From positions 87,727 through 151,726 of the forward strand of contig NZ_JAOPHT010000008.1 of NCBI RefSeq assembly GCF_025515305.1: 64,000 nucleotides of DNA. The letters run 5' to 3'. Below the pieces are notes generated by a model. It saw nothing but the letters and a program-made list of their open reading frames with translations, made no database searches and was not told where the DNA came from. Position numbers and translations under genes: made by a program. This stretch comes from Roseicyclus sediminis. GTDB lineage: Bacteria > Pseudomonadota > Alphaproteobacteria > Rhodobacterales > Rhodobacteraceae. This document shows positions 1 to 7,855 of the stretch, piece after piece (within the stretch, counting starts at the first letter, position 1; each line of letters begins with the position of its first letter).

Positions 1-1086
1 GTCCTTGGTCTGGCCGACGAATTCGGGCTCGGCGATGAAGCACGAGACCAGCGCGCAGCCCCCGCCGGTGAGGTCGTCGCGGGTGATGTTCTGCGCCTTC
101 CGGTTGCCGACGAGCTCGCCATAGGCGCGCACGCCCTTGAGGATCGCGGCCCAGAAGCCCGCCTCGTGCGTGCCGCCCTCGGGCGTCGGCACCGTGTTGC
201 AGTAGGACTGGATGAAGCCGTCCCGCGAGGGCGTCCAGGTGATCGCCCATTCGACGGAGCCGGGGACGTTGAACTTGGGCCCGAACTCCACGCGGCCCGC
301 GAAGGGCGCGTCGGTATAGGTCGCGGCGCCGCCAAGGGTTTCGGACAGGTAGTCCGAGAGGCCGCCGGGGAAGTGGAACACCGCCTCGGCCGGTGTCTCG
401 CCGTCGTCGATCGCGGATTTCCAGCGGATCTCGACGCCCGAGAAGAGGTAGGCCTTCGAACGGACCATCTTCATCAGGCGTGCGGGCCGGAAGCGGTGAT
501 GGCCGAAGATCTGCTCGTCCGCGTGGAAGGTGACGCTGGTGCCCCGCCGGTTCGAGACCGCGCCTTCCGCGCGGACCGGACCTTGCGGATGCCCGCGCGA
601 GAACTCCTGCACGAACAGCTCGCGGTTGCGCGCGACCTCGACGCGGAGATGATCCGACAGCGCGTTCACCACCGAGGCGCCGACGCCGTGGAGGCCTCCG
701 CTCGTCTGGTAGGCCTTGCCCGAGAACTTGCCGCCCGCGTGCAGCGTGCAGAGGATCACCTCCAGCGCCGACTTGCCGGGGAACTTCGGGTGCTCGTCCA
801 CCGGCATCCCGCGTCCGTTGTCGCGGATGGTGACGGCGTAATCCTCGTGCAGCTCCACCTCGATGCGGTTGGCGTGGCCGGCCACCGCCTCGTCCATCGC
901 GTTGTCGAGGATTTCCGCAACCAGATGGTGCAGCGCCCGCTCGTCGGTGCCGCCGATATACATGCCGGGGCGCTTGCGGACGGGTTCCAGGCCTTCCAGC
1001 ACCTCGATGGAGGAGGCGTCGTAGCCCCCGGAGCCCGCCGTGCTGTCATGTCCGGACAGAAGATCTCCGCGGTCTGTGGGGGCCAT
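1..1086 (-). CDS. parE: DNA topoisomerase IV subunit B, 3'-truncated by window edge
   Basis: The first 362 codons are present and the gene runs off the left edge of the window. The N-terminal GHKL ATPase region shows a RKRPGMYIGG motif, the LDNAMDEA helix, the DNGRGMP ATP-lid motif and GGLHGVGASVVNALS, followed by the transducer fold. The stretch GGTDERALHHLVAEILDN is typical of ParE; GyrB usually has GDTDDGSGLHH at this place, so I call ParE rather than GyrB. The ParE subunit provides ATP hydrolysis for decatenation of daughter chromosomes together with ParC. The start is the ATG at 1086 (protein begins MAPTDRGD); no strong ribosome-binding site is visible. The gene is divergent from the next one. 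Confidence 0.93.
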   Translation of the reverse strand, partial: MAPTDRGDLLSGHDSTAGSGGYDASSIEVLEGLEPVRKRPGMYIGGTDERALHHLVAEILDNAMDEAVAGHANRIEVELHEDYAVTIRDNGRGMPVDEHPKFPGKSALEVILCTLHAGGKFSGKAYQTSGGLHGVGASVVNALSDHLRVEVARNRELFVQEFSRGHPQGPVRAEGAVSNRRGTSVTFHADEQIFGHHRFRPARLMKMVRSKAYLFSGVEIRWKSAIDDGETPAEAVFHFPGGLSDYLSETLGGAATYTDAPFAGRVEFGPKFNVPGSVEWAITWTPSRDGFIQSYCNTVPTPEGGTHEAGFWAAILKGVRAYGELVGNRKAQNITRDDLTGGGCALVSCFIAEPEFVGQTKD

Positions 1087-1220
1087 GGCGCTGCTCTATC
1101 TTGTGTGGCGTTCGCGGGAATATGGCAGGTTTGGGGGCAGGGGGGAAGGGCGAGGCCCGTGCCCCGCCCACATGCCGTTTCGCGCCGGATTTCCGGGACA
1201 AACTGTTTCGAAGCATGATC

Positions 1221-1247
1221 GTGACAGAATTGGGGCAGGAATATAAC
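1221..1247 (+). promoter_or_regulatory. Possible sigma-70-like promoter
   Basis: GTGACA at 1221-1226 and TATAAC at 1242-1247 are separated by 15 bases, about 40 bases before the ATG of the VPLPA-CTERM gene. The spacing is short for a sigma-70 promoter, so this is a weak guess. A run of eight T residues follows at 1266-1273. Confidence 0.3.
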
Positions 1248-1287
1248 GCTGTCGCCACATTTGTCTTTTTTTTGGGAACCCAGTGAT

Positions 1288-2025
1288 ATGAAAAGAATTA
1301 GGGCCGCCATTTCGGTGGCCGCATTTGTCGGGCTGACATCGGCCGCGTCGGCCACGACGATCTCGCTGCATTCGGCGGGCTCGTACGGGGCGCTGGTCGG
1401 GTCCGGCCCTCAGATCGTCGAGGATTTCGAAGGCTTCGGCGCTCTTGGCGAAGGCGAGGTCGGCAGCAATTTCTCGACCGACGTCGGCACGTTCAACACG
1501 CTCGGCGGGACGGGATCGGGGGGCACGGTGACGGGCCTGTCGGGCAACACCGGCACCGAGCTCGCGCTGCGGGACGGCAACACCTTCCGCCGCGTGAACA
1601 CGACGCCGGGCGGCCGGTGGTATCTCGACTCCAACGACACCTGGGGGATGTCGTGGGAGGTCAGCACGGGCTCGATGTTCAGCCGCATCGTCTTCACGCT
1701 GGCCGATGGCAGCGACGCGGGCGGCTGGCTGGCGATCATCTCCGAGGGCATCCGCGTCGAACAGCGCACCAACGGCCGTCTTGGCGACGGCAACATCGCC
1801 ACGGTGGTCGTCGATTTCGGCCGGGCCGTCTCCTCGGCGCTGATCACGATCGGCAACTACAGCGGGTCGGGGTCGCAGGGGTTCGTCCGCAACGACGGCT
1901 TCTCGGTCGACGACATCAGCGTGAACATCGCGCCCGTGCCGCTTCCGGCTGGATTGCCGCTCCTGCTGGCGGGGCTCGGAGGTCTCGTGGCACTCGGCCG
2001 ACGCCGCAAGGCCAACGCCGCCTGA
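1288..2025 (+). CDS. Exported protein with VPLPA-CTERM sorting tail
   Basis: A 245-residue protein of unknown function. It has an N-terminal signal peptide (lysine/arginine start, hydrophobic core, AxA-like site near residue 22). The middle is a Gly/Ser/Thr/Asp-rich beta-type domain. The C-terminus is the motif VPLPAG, a hydrophobic segment of leucine, alanine and glycine, then the basic cluster GRRRK. This tripartite tail is the VPLPA variant of the PEP-CTERM family, known in Rhodobacterales as the substrate of an exosortase that anchors or releases surface proteins. No exosortase gene lies in this window. The start is the ATG at 1288; a TTG nine codons upstream is open but would spoil the signal peptide. 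A strong terminator follows the stop codon. Confidence 0.85.
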   Translation: MKRIRAAISVAAFVGLTSAASATTISLHSAGSYGALVGSGPQIVEDFEGFGALGEGEVGSNFSTDVGTFNTLGGTGSGGTVTGLSGNTGTELALRDGNTFRRVNTTPGGRWYLDSNDTWGMSWEVSTGSMFSRIVFTLADGSDAGGWLAIISEGIRVEQRTNGRLGDGNIATVVVDFGRAVSSALITIGNYSGSGSQGFVRNDGFSVDDISVNIAPVPLPAGLPLLLAGLGGLVALGRRRKANAA

Positions 2026-2046
2026 AGGGGGCTTCAGGCGACGGAA

Positions 2047-2084
2047 ACGGGGCCGCGCGTCATGAAACGCGCGGCCCCGTTTTC
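2047..2084 (+). terminator. Rho-independent terminator
   Basis: A perfect 14-bp stem (2047-2060 with 2067-2080), six-base loop CATGAA, followed by TTTTCC. It ends the VPLPA-CTERM transcript. Confidence 0.8.
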
Positions 2085-2211
2085 CTTTGGCATCTTCCCA
2101 CGGTGGGCCGGACTTTCATGACCGTTTCTTGACATGTCTCAAGGCGGAGGACCCGGCGCCCGTGGTAAAAAACGGCGTTTGAGATGCCAGAGACGGAAAG
2201 GGACAGTCGAC

Positions 2212-3201
2212 GTGAAGGATCTTACCGCCGAAACGGAGGCTCTCGCCGTCTCCGAACCCGCCACCTCCGAAGCCCCCGCAACCGCCGCGCCGGGCGCGCC
2301 GGCGGCCGGGGCCCCCAAGCCCGCGATGCGCGGACGCCGCCACCCCAGTCCGGCGGAGATCCGGCAGGCCTTCGAGACCGGCGCATACCCCTACAAGACC
2401 AAGCTCCGCCGCGAGGCCTACGAGGCGCAGAAGGCGAAACTGCAGGCCGAACTTCTGAAGGTGCAGCGCTGGGTCGGGGAAACCGGGCAGCGGATCGTCA
2501 TGCTCTTCGAGGGGCGCGACGCCGCCGGCAAGGGCGGCACCATCAAGCGCTTCACCGAGCATCTCAATCCGCGCGAGGCCCGCGTCGTGGCGCTCAACAA
2601 GCCCACGGACGTGGAGCGCGGGCAGTGGTACTTCCAGCGCTATATCCAGCATCTGCCCACCGCAGGCGAGATCGTGTTCTACGACAGATCCTGGTACAAC
2701 CGCGCCGGCGTCGAGCGTGTGATGGGCTTCTGCGAGCCCAACGAGTATCTGGAGTTCATGCGCCAGACCCCGGACATGGAGCGCATGCTCGTCCGCTCGG
2801 GCATCCGGCTCTACAAGTACTGGTTTTCGGTGACGCAGGAAGAGCAGAAGCGCCGCTTCGCCAGCCGTGAGACGGATCCGCTCAAGCAGTGGAAGCTGAG
2901 CCCGATCGACCGCGCCAGCCTGGACAAGTGGGACGACTACACCGAGGCGAAGGAAGCGATGTTCTTCTACACCGACACCGCCGACGCGCCCTGGACGGTG
3001 ATCAAGTCCGACGACAAGAAGCGCGCGCGCCTGAACTGCATGCTGCACTTCCTCCACAGTCTCGATTATCCAGACAAGGACCTGCGCCTCGTACACGCGC
3101 CCGATCCGCTGATCGTCGGGCAGGCGGGGCAGGTGATCCACCGCTCCGAGCATATTCTCGGGACATCGCTTCACCCCGACAACCGCCGGGTGAAGGGCTG
3201 A
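2212..3201 (+). CDS. ppk2: Polyphosphate kinase 2 (PPK2)
   Basis: A 329-residue PPK2-family kinase transferring phosphate between polyphosphate and a nucleoside diphosphate. The Walker A loop GRDAAGKGGT sits at about residues 101-110 and the Walker B/lid region FYDRSWYNRAG at about 157-166, followed by QEEQKRRF and the SPIDRASLDKWDDYT region typical of single-domain PPK2 enzymes. The first 40 residues are an Ala/Pro-rich tail of low complexity. I chose the GTG at 2212 because GAAAGGGA precedes it; an open frame continues to an ATG at 2134, but that start has no ribosome-binding site and would add a basic, non-conserved leader. The gene is monocistronic, between a terminator and an inverted repeat. 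Confidence 0.92.
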   Translation: MKDLTAETEALAVSEPATSEAPATAAPGAPAAGAPKPAMRGRRHPSPAEIRQAFETGAYPYKTKLRREAYEAQKAKLQAELLKVQRWVGETGQRIVMLFEGRDAAGKGGTIKRFTEHLNPREARVVALNKPTDVERGQWYFQRYIQHLPTAGEIVFYDRSWYNRAGVERVMGFCEPNEYLEFMRQTPDMERMLVRSGIRLYKYWFSVTQEEQKRRFASRETDPLKQWKLSPIDRASLDKWDDYTEAKEAMFFYTDTADAPWTVIKSDDKKRARLNCMLHFLHSLDYPDKDLRLVHAPDPLIVGQAGQVIHRSEHILGTSLHPDNRRVKG

Positions 3202-3213
3202 CACAGGCAAAGG

Positions 3214-3238
3214 CCCGGCTGTCGCAAGGGCAGCCGGG
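3214..3238. terminator. Inverted repeat between convergent genes
   Basis: CCCGGCTG (3214-3221) pairs with CAGCCGGG (3231-3238) across a nine-base loop. There is no T-tract on either side, so it is only a possible bidirectional terminator between ppk2 and the pilin-like gene. Confidence 0.35.
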
Positions 3239-3266
3239 ACACCGTCCTGAAGCTGGTGGGTTCAGG

Positions 3267-3752
3267 TCATCCCGTCGGTGCTGGCGCACCGCCGAATGGT
3301 TCACCGCCGCCGAAGCCGAAGTAGTACTCCAGCACGGAATCATCGACGACGTTGCGCTGGTAGATGACCGACGCGACCGCGAAGAGTTCGGTCAGCTCCT
3401 GTTCGGTGATCGTGCCTTCCTGGATCTTCGTGATCCCGGCCTGCAACTGGTCGATCAGGTCCTGGTTCATCTGCGCGTTGGCCGCGTTCCAGAGTTCGAG
3501 GGCGGCATCTTCCGACAGCATGCTCACGGCGTAGAGCGGCTCGAAATGCGAGCTGTCGAACGCGATGAATGTGTCATTGAGCTGGCGCGCCCGAAGCTCG
3601 GCGTCAATCTGCTGGGTGAGATTCTGGATACCACCGGTGATGATCGCCGTAGCGGCGATCGCCATGCCGACGGCAGCAGCGCTCAGTACCGTGTAATCGA
3701 CTGAAATCGCGCCGTTTTCGTCTCGCAAAAATGAAATAAATGAATGAAACAC
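3267..3752 (-). CDS. Flp/TadE-type pilin-like protein, orphan
   Basis: A 161-residue protein. The N-terminus reads FLRDENGAISVDYTVLSAAAVG, followed by a hydrophobic helix up to about residue 38. This resembles Flp-type IVb pilins and related Tad pseudopilins, where a Gly precedes the hydrophobic stretch at the prepilin cleavage site and a Glu or Asp follows. Unlike a true Flp pilin of 50-70 residues, it carries a further 110-residue acidic, helical C-terminal region ending in a Gly-rich tail (FGFGGGEPFGG). No tad/cpa assembly genes lie nearby. The GTG at 3752 is chosen because AGAGGAA lies six bases upstream; ATG 3782 and TTG 3788 are alternative starts. Function as a pilus subunit is inference. 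Confidence 0.7.
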   Translation of the reverse strand: MFHSFISFLRDENGAISVDYTVLSAAAVGMAIAATAIITGGIQNLTQQIDAELRARQLNDTFIAFDSSHFEPLYAVSMLSEDAALELWNAANAQMNQDLIDQLQAGITKIQEGTITEQELTELFAVASVIYQRNVVDDSVLEYYFGFGGGEPFGGAPAPTG

Positions 3753-3983
3753 TCGCACTTCCTCTCGGCGGGCAGCTTGCATGGCCAAGATGGAGCGAGA
3801 GTTGGGCGGAAATGTGGCGGACTGCCATCGAATCTCTCAACAATGCCAAGCGGTTTGGTCAACAAAGGCCGAGCCCGTCCACATGACGCGGCGAATGCTC
3901 GAGGTCGCCCGTTTTCCGCCGGTCCTGGGCGTGAGGCCGGCGCGGCGCTTGCATGGCCCGGGCTTGTCCTCATATTGCGCTGC

Positions 3984-4661
3984 ATGATCCGAGCGCGCGG
4001 CCGATCCGTCCTTTCTCTCGTCCTTCCGCTGGCCGGTGCCGTCACGCTGGCCGCGCCAATGGCCTTGGCGCACCCCCATGTCTTCATCGACGCCGGTGTC
4101 ACGCTGATCGTCGACGATGCGGGGAAAGTCGAGGCCGTCGAGGTCACCTGGCGGTATGACGAACTCTACACGCTCATTCTTCTCCAGGACTACGGGCTCG
4201 ATCCCGATTTCGACGAGACGCTGACGGAGGAGGAGGTCGCCGAGACGCTCGGCTTCGATCTCAACTGGAACAGCGGGTTCGACGGCGGTCTCCACCTGTA
4301 TCGCGGCGCGACGGAACTCGCGCTCGGCCGGCCGGAGGCCGTCTCGCTCGAACTCAGGGCCGACGGTCGGATGGAGACGGTGCATCGCCGGCCCGTGACC
4401 GGCGATCCGGGCGGCGAGGACCAGATCGAGGCGCAGGTCTACGACGAGGCCTTCTACGTGGCCTTCGAGGCGACGCTGCCCTCGGGCATTTCGGGCGCGG
4501 GCGATTGCGTGCCCGAGTTGGTCCGCGCCGATCTGGATGCCGCCTACGAGCGTCTTCAGGTGGAGCTGGCCGCGATCGGCGGCGCGGTGGCGGCCGAGGA
4601 CAATTTCCCCCCTGTGGGCGCCTATTTCGCGGATCGGCTGGTGTTTCAGTGCGTGCGCTGA
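3984..4661 (+). CDS. DUF1007 family periplasmic protein
   Basis: A 225-residue exported protein with a signal peptide (hydrophobic to about residue 29) followed directly by HPHVFIDA, the hallmark start of mature DUF1007 proteins. The rest is a beta-rich acidic domain containing VEAVEVTWRYDELYT. The family is almost always encoded just before a NicO/RcnA-type nickel/cobalt transporter, as here, where the two genes overlap by 13 bases. A role in metal capture or delivery for the transporter is inferred from this pairing; the biochemical role is unknown. The start is the ATG at 3984; the open frame continues upstream but without signal-peptide character. Confidence 0.85.
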   Translation: MIRARGRSVLSLVLPLAGAVTLAAPMALAHPHVFIDAGVTLIVDDAGKVEAVEVTWRYDELYTLILLQDYGLDPDFDETLTEEEVAETLGFDLNWNSGFDGGLHLYRGATELALGRPEAVSLELRADGRMETVHRRPVTGDPGGEDQIEAQVYDEAFYVAFEATLPSGISGAGDCVPELVRADLDAAYERLQVELAAIGGAVAAEDNFPPVGAYFADRLVFQCVR

Positions 4662-5557
4662 TCGTGATCGCCGTGGTCGCGGCCCTGGCGCTCGGCACGC
4701 TTTTCTGGGTGTCGGGCGCGGACCGGCTGGTCCTGGCCTGGGCGATGGAGGGGCAGAGGACGGCTCAGACCGGCATGGCGGGCGCGCTCCGGGCCTTGCG
4801 CGCAGGCGACCCGGCGGCCGTGATCCCGCTTCTGGCTGTCTGTTTCGCCTATGGGTTCTTCCATGCCGCAGGGCCCGGGCATGGCAAGCTGCTGATCGGC
4901 GGCTACGGCGCGGCGCGGACCGTCGGGGCGATGCGGCTGTCGGTTGTGGCCCTCGCCTCGAGCCTCGCGCAGGGCGTGACCGCCATAGCGCTTGTGGCGG
5001 CGGGCTTCTGGCTTCTGGGCTGGAGCCGCGAGCGGATGACCGACACCGCCGAGCGTCTCCTGCAGCCCGCCGGTTTCGCGGCCATCGCGCTGATCGGTCT
5101 CTGGCTTGTCTGGCGCGGCGCGCGGGCGTTCCTCGCGGAAAGGGCGGCAGCCCGGCATGAGCACGGTCATCACCACCACGACCGTTCCTGTAGCGGATGC
5201 GGCCATGCCCATGCCCCGGATCCCGCCGCCGTCGCGGGGGCCGCGGGCTGGCGCGAACTGTCCGCTCTCGTGGCCGCGGTGGCGGTCCGGCCCTGCACCG
5301 GCGCGCTGTTCCTGCTGGTCCTCACCGCGCAGATGGGCGTCTTCGTCTGGGGCGTCGCGGGCACGATCGCCATGGCCCTCGGCACCGCCGCCGTGACGAT
5401 CGCGGTGGCGCTCGCGGCGGTCGGGCTGCGCCGCGGGGTCGTGGCCGGCCTTTCGGACGGCGCCGAACGGATCGCCCGGCTGCAGCCCGCGCTCGAGATC
5501 GGGGTGGGCGTCGCCGTGGCGTGGATCGCCGGTGGCCTCGCGCTGGCGACGCTCTGA
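4649..5557 (+). CDS. NicO/RcnA-family nickel/cobalt transporter
   Basis: A 302-residue inner-membrane protein with about six to seven hydrophobic segments. It contains the signature HAAGPGHGK at residues 72-80, diagnostic of NicO (HoxN/RcnA-like) transporters, and a cytoplasmic or periplasmic metal-binding loop at about 170-189 (HEHGHHHHDRSCSGCGHAHA). RcnA members export Ni and Co; the direction here is not proven by sequence. The GTG start at 4649 lies inside the end of the DUF1007 gene, so translation is probably coupled. Confidence 0.88.
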   Translation: MRALIVIAVVAALALGTLFWVSGADRLVLAWAMEGQRTAQTGMAGALRALRAGDPAAVIPLLAVCFAYGFFHAAGPGHGKLLIGGYGAARTVGAMRLSVVALASSLAQGVTAIALVAAGFWLLGWSRERMTDTAERLLQPAGFAAIALIGLWLVWRGARAFLAERAAARHEHGHHHHDRSCSGCGHAHAPDPAAVAGAAGWRELSALVAAVAVRPCTGALFLLVLTAQMGVFVWGVAGTIAMALGTAAVTIAVALAAVGLRRGVVAGLSDGAERIARLQPALEIGVGVAVAWIAGGLALATL

Positions 5558-5606
5558 CGCCGCGACGGGACTTGCCGAGAAACCGCCGCCCCAATAGAGC
5601 CGATCC

Positions 5607-6986
5607 ATGACGCTCGCCCAGCATCTCCGCGCAACGCTCACGATCGGCGGGCCGCTGATCGGCGGCCAGCTTGCGCAGACGCTCATCACCCTGACCGACA
5701 CGCTGATGATGGGCTGGTACGGCGCCGAGGAACTGGCCGCCGTTGCGCTCGGCGGATCCTATTTCCACGTGGTTCTCATCCTCGGCATGGGCTTCGGCCT
5801 TGCCGTCATGCCCATGGTCGCCGCGGCGGCCAGCAACGAGGACGTGCAGGCCGTGCGGCGTGTGACGCGGATGGGCCTCTGGATCGGCATTCTCTTCAGC
5901 CTCGCCATCCTGCCCGCCCTGTGGTTCTCGGGCGCGATCCTTCTCGCGCTGGGCCAGGCGCCGCAGATCGCCTCGGACGCCCAGGACTATCTCCGCATCG
6001 CCGGGCTCGCCATCCTGCCGGCGGTTCTGGGCCTCGTGCTCCGCTCGCATCTCTCGGCGCTGGAGCGCCCCCGGATCGTGCTTTGGGCGTGGCTCGGGGG
6101 GGCGGCGCTGAACGCGGGGATGAACTGGGTTCTGATCTTCGGAAATCTCGGGGCGCCCGAGCTTGGCATCCAGGGCGCGGCGCTCGCCTCGCTCGGGACG
6201 CAGATCCTGATCTTCATCGTGCTCGCGGTCTTCGCGGCGCGGGCGCGGGGGCTTTCGCGCTACACCCTCTTTGCCCGGTTCTGGCGGCCCGATCCCGAGG
6301 TCTTCGCCTCCGTCTTCCGCCTTGGCTGGCCGATTTCACTGACGTTGCTGGCCGAGTCCGGGCTTTTCGTGGGCACGATGATCATGATGGGCTGGATCGG
6401 CACGGTCGAGATCGCCGCACACGGCATCGCGCTGCAGATCGTGTCGGTCACCTTCATGGTGCATATCGGCCTCAGCTCCGCCGCGACGGTGCGGGCGGGC
6501 CATGCCTGGGCGCGGGGCGACGCCGAGGGGCTTCGCCTCGCCGCGATCGCGGCGCTGATGCTGTCTGGGCTGATGGTGGCCGTGACCATCCTGCTGCTCG
6601 TCACGGTGCCGGGCCTCCTTGTGGGGCTCTTCGTCGAGCCGGGCGATCCGCTCCGCCCGGAAATCGTGGCGCTCGGCGCGCAGCTTCTGATCGTGGCGGC
6701 CTTTTTTCAGCTGGCCGATGCCGCGCAGGTGATGGCCCTTGGACTGCTGCGCGGCGTGCAGGACACGCGCGTGCCGATGATCCACGCGGTGGTGAGCTAC
6801 TGGCTGGTGGGAATGCCGGCGGCCTACCTTCTCGGCTTCGAGGCGGGCTTCGGCGCGCCGGGCATCTGGTGGGGTCTCGTGGTCGGCCTCGTCCTTGCGG
6901 GCGGCCTGATGATGGCGCGCTTCTGGCGCGGCGCGGCGCGGAGGGCGGTGCCAAGGCCACCCTTGGAGATGCCGCCGGCGACGTGA
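5607..6986 (+). CDS. MATE family efflux transporter
   Basis: A 459-residue polytopic membrane protein with roughly 12 hydrophobic helices and the two-fold repeat expected of MATE (NorM-like) cation antiporters. The N-terminal half reads IGGPLIGGQLAQTLITLTDT and MGWYGAEELAAVALGGS, matching the conserved helix 1-2 region. It is expected to export organic cations or drugs using Na+ or H+ gradients. The gene begins 49 bases after nicO on the same strand and may be co-transcribed, but nothing suggests a functional link. Confidence 0.9.
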   Translation: MTLAQHLRATLTIGGPLIGGQLAQTLITLTDTLMMGWYGAEELAAVALGGSYFHVVLILGMGFGLAVMPMVAAAASNEDVQAVRRVTRMGLWIGILFSLAILPALWFSGAILLALGQAPQIASDAQDYLRIAGLAILPAVLGLVLRSHLSALERPRIVLWAWLGGAALNAGMNWVLIFGNLGAPELGIQGAALASLGTQILIFIVLAVFAARARGLSRYTLFARFWRPDPEVFASVFRLGWPISLTLLAESGLFVGTMIMMGWIGTVEIAAHGIALQIVSVTFMVHIGLSSAATVRAGHAWARGDAEGLRLAAIAALMLSGLMVAVTILLLVTVPGLLVGLFVEPGDPLRPEIVALGAQLLIVAAFFQLADAAQVMALGLLRGVQDTRVPMIHAVVSYWLVGMPAAYLLGFEAGFGAPGIWWGLVVGLVLAGGLMMARFWRGAARRAVPRPPLEMPPAT

Positions 6987-7058
6987 CGCCGCGCCTCGCT
7001 TGTCCGCGATGCGTCCGCGCGCTACGCCTTTGATCGACACGGAACAGGGAGGGGGGCC

Positions 7059-7637
7059 ATGATCCGAACAAGTCTTCTCGCCGCCTTGGCGCTGGCCGCG
7101 CTGACCGGCGCGGCCGCATCCCAGGACCTTCCCACCCTCCGGGAGGCGCGCGGCCTGCTTTTCGCGGAGGATGGCGCGGTGGAGTGGGAGGTGATCGCGG
7201 ACCCCGCTCTGTCGGCGCAGGACGCGGCCACCCTCGACCAGCTGAACCGCGTTCAACCACAGCCCTATTACGGCGCGCTGGCGATCGCCCCCGATGCCGG
7301 GCTCGCCTCGGAACTCACCGCGCTCGCGGCCAATTACCACGACGAGGAGAACGCCCGCGCGGCCGCGCTTGCGGCCTGCGAAGCGAACCGCGAGGGGCGT
7401 GGCGCCCCCTGCATCGTGGCGCTCGTCATCCGCCCCGAAGGCTGGGAGCCGGGACGCCCGCTGCAACTGTCCAGCCAGGCGACGTCCGCGCTGAGGAGCG
7501 AGTACCGCGCCCTGCCGCGGCGAAGCCGGGTCCTCGCCATATCGCCGGCGACCGGCCGATGGGGCGTGGGCGAGGGGCGGGAGGCGGCGCTTGCCGCCTG
7601 CGGCGCCTCCGACTGCGTCGCGGTGGTCGAGGGCTGA
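7059..7637 (+). CDS. Small periplasmic protein of unknown function upstream of hemA
   Basis: A 192-residue protein with a signal peptide (cleavage near residue 21 after AAAS). The mature part contains two related segments: AALAACEANREG..PCIVAL at about 106-127 and AALAACGASDCVAVV near the C-terminus, each with a Cys pair that could form a disulfide. I recall homologues in Rhodobacteraceae being labelled 5-aminolevulic acid synthase, apparently because they sit next to hemA; nothing in the sequence supports enzymatic function. A good ribosome-binding site (CAGGGAGGGG) precedes the ATG at 7059. Confidence 0.75.
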   Translation: MIRTSLLAALALAALTGAAASQDLPTLREARGLLFAEDGAVEWEVIADPALSAQDAATLDQLNRVQPQPYYGALAIAPDAGLASELTALAANYHDEENARAAALAACEANREGRGAPCIVALVIRPEGWEPGRPLQLSSQATSALRSEYRALPRRSRVLAISPATGRWGVGEGREAALAACGASDCVAVVEG

Positions 7638-7662
7638 TCCGCGCCTAACTTGCCCGGAGTGA

Positions 7663-7676
7663 TTGACACAGGTCAA
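7663..7676. promoter_or_regulatory. FnrL/FNR-type operator upstream of hemA
   Basis: TTGACACAGGTCAA has two perfect inverted half sites, TTGAC-N4-GTCAA, matching the alphaproteobacterial FnrL consensus TTGAY-N4-RTCAA. It lies 180 bases before the hemA start codon. In Rhodobacter sphaeroides hemA is known to be FnrL-controlled, so oxygen-responsive tetrapyrrole synthesis is the likely reading. Confidence 0.72.
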
Positions 7677-7855
7677 AGTCGTCTTCGCGTCAATTTGTAC
7701 CTTGGCCTCACCGGACCCCACGGCCTATGTCGGGGAAACCGGGACAATACCGAAACCGGCGCGCCACCTGCGCCAGGGGAAACCGGGCCAAACAAGCCAG
7801 CGTCTTGCCTGGCCGTCGGGACGAAGCTCCCGGGCCAGAGGAAGGGAGACAGCCA

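Noticed and set aside
2134..2211. Longer N-terminus of the PPK2 gene from ATG 2134
   Set aside because: No ribosome-binding site and low-complexity basic residues; GTG 2212 has a good one.
3214..3238. Firm terminator after ppk2
   Set aside because: The stem has no T-tract on either strand, so kept only at low confidence.
7059..7637. 5-aminolevulinate synthase activity for the small protein before hemA
   Set aside because: No PLP-binding motif, no fold resemblance; it is a secreted protein of 192 residues.
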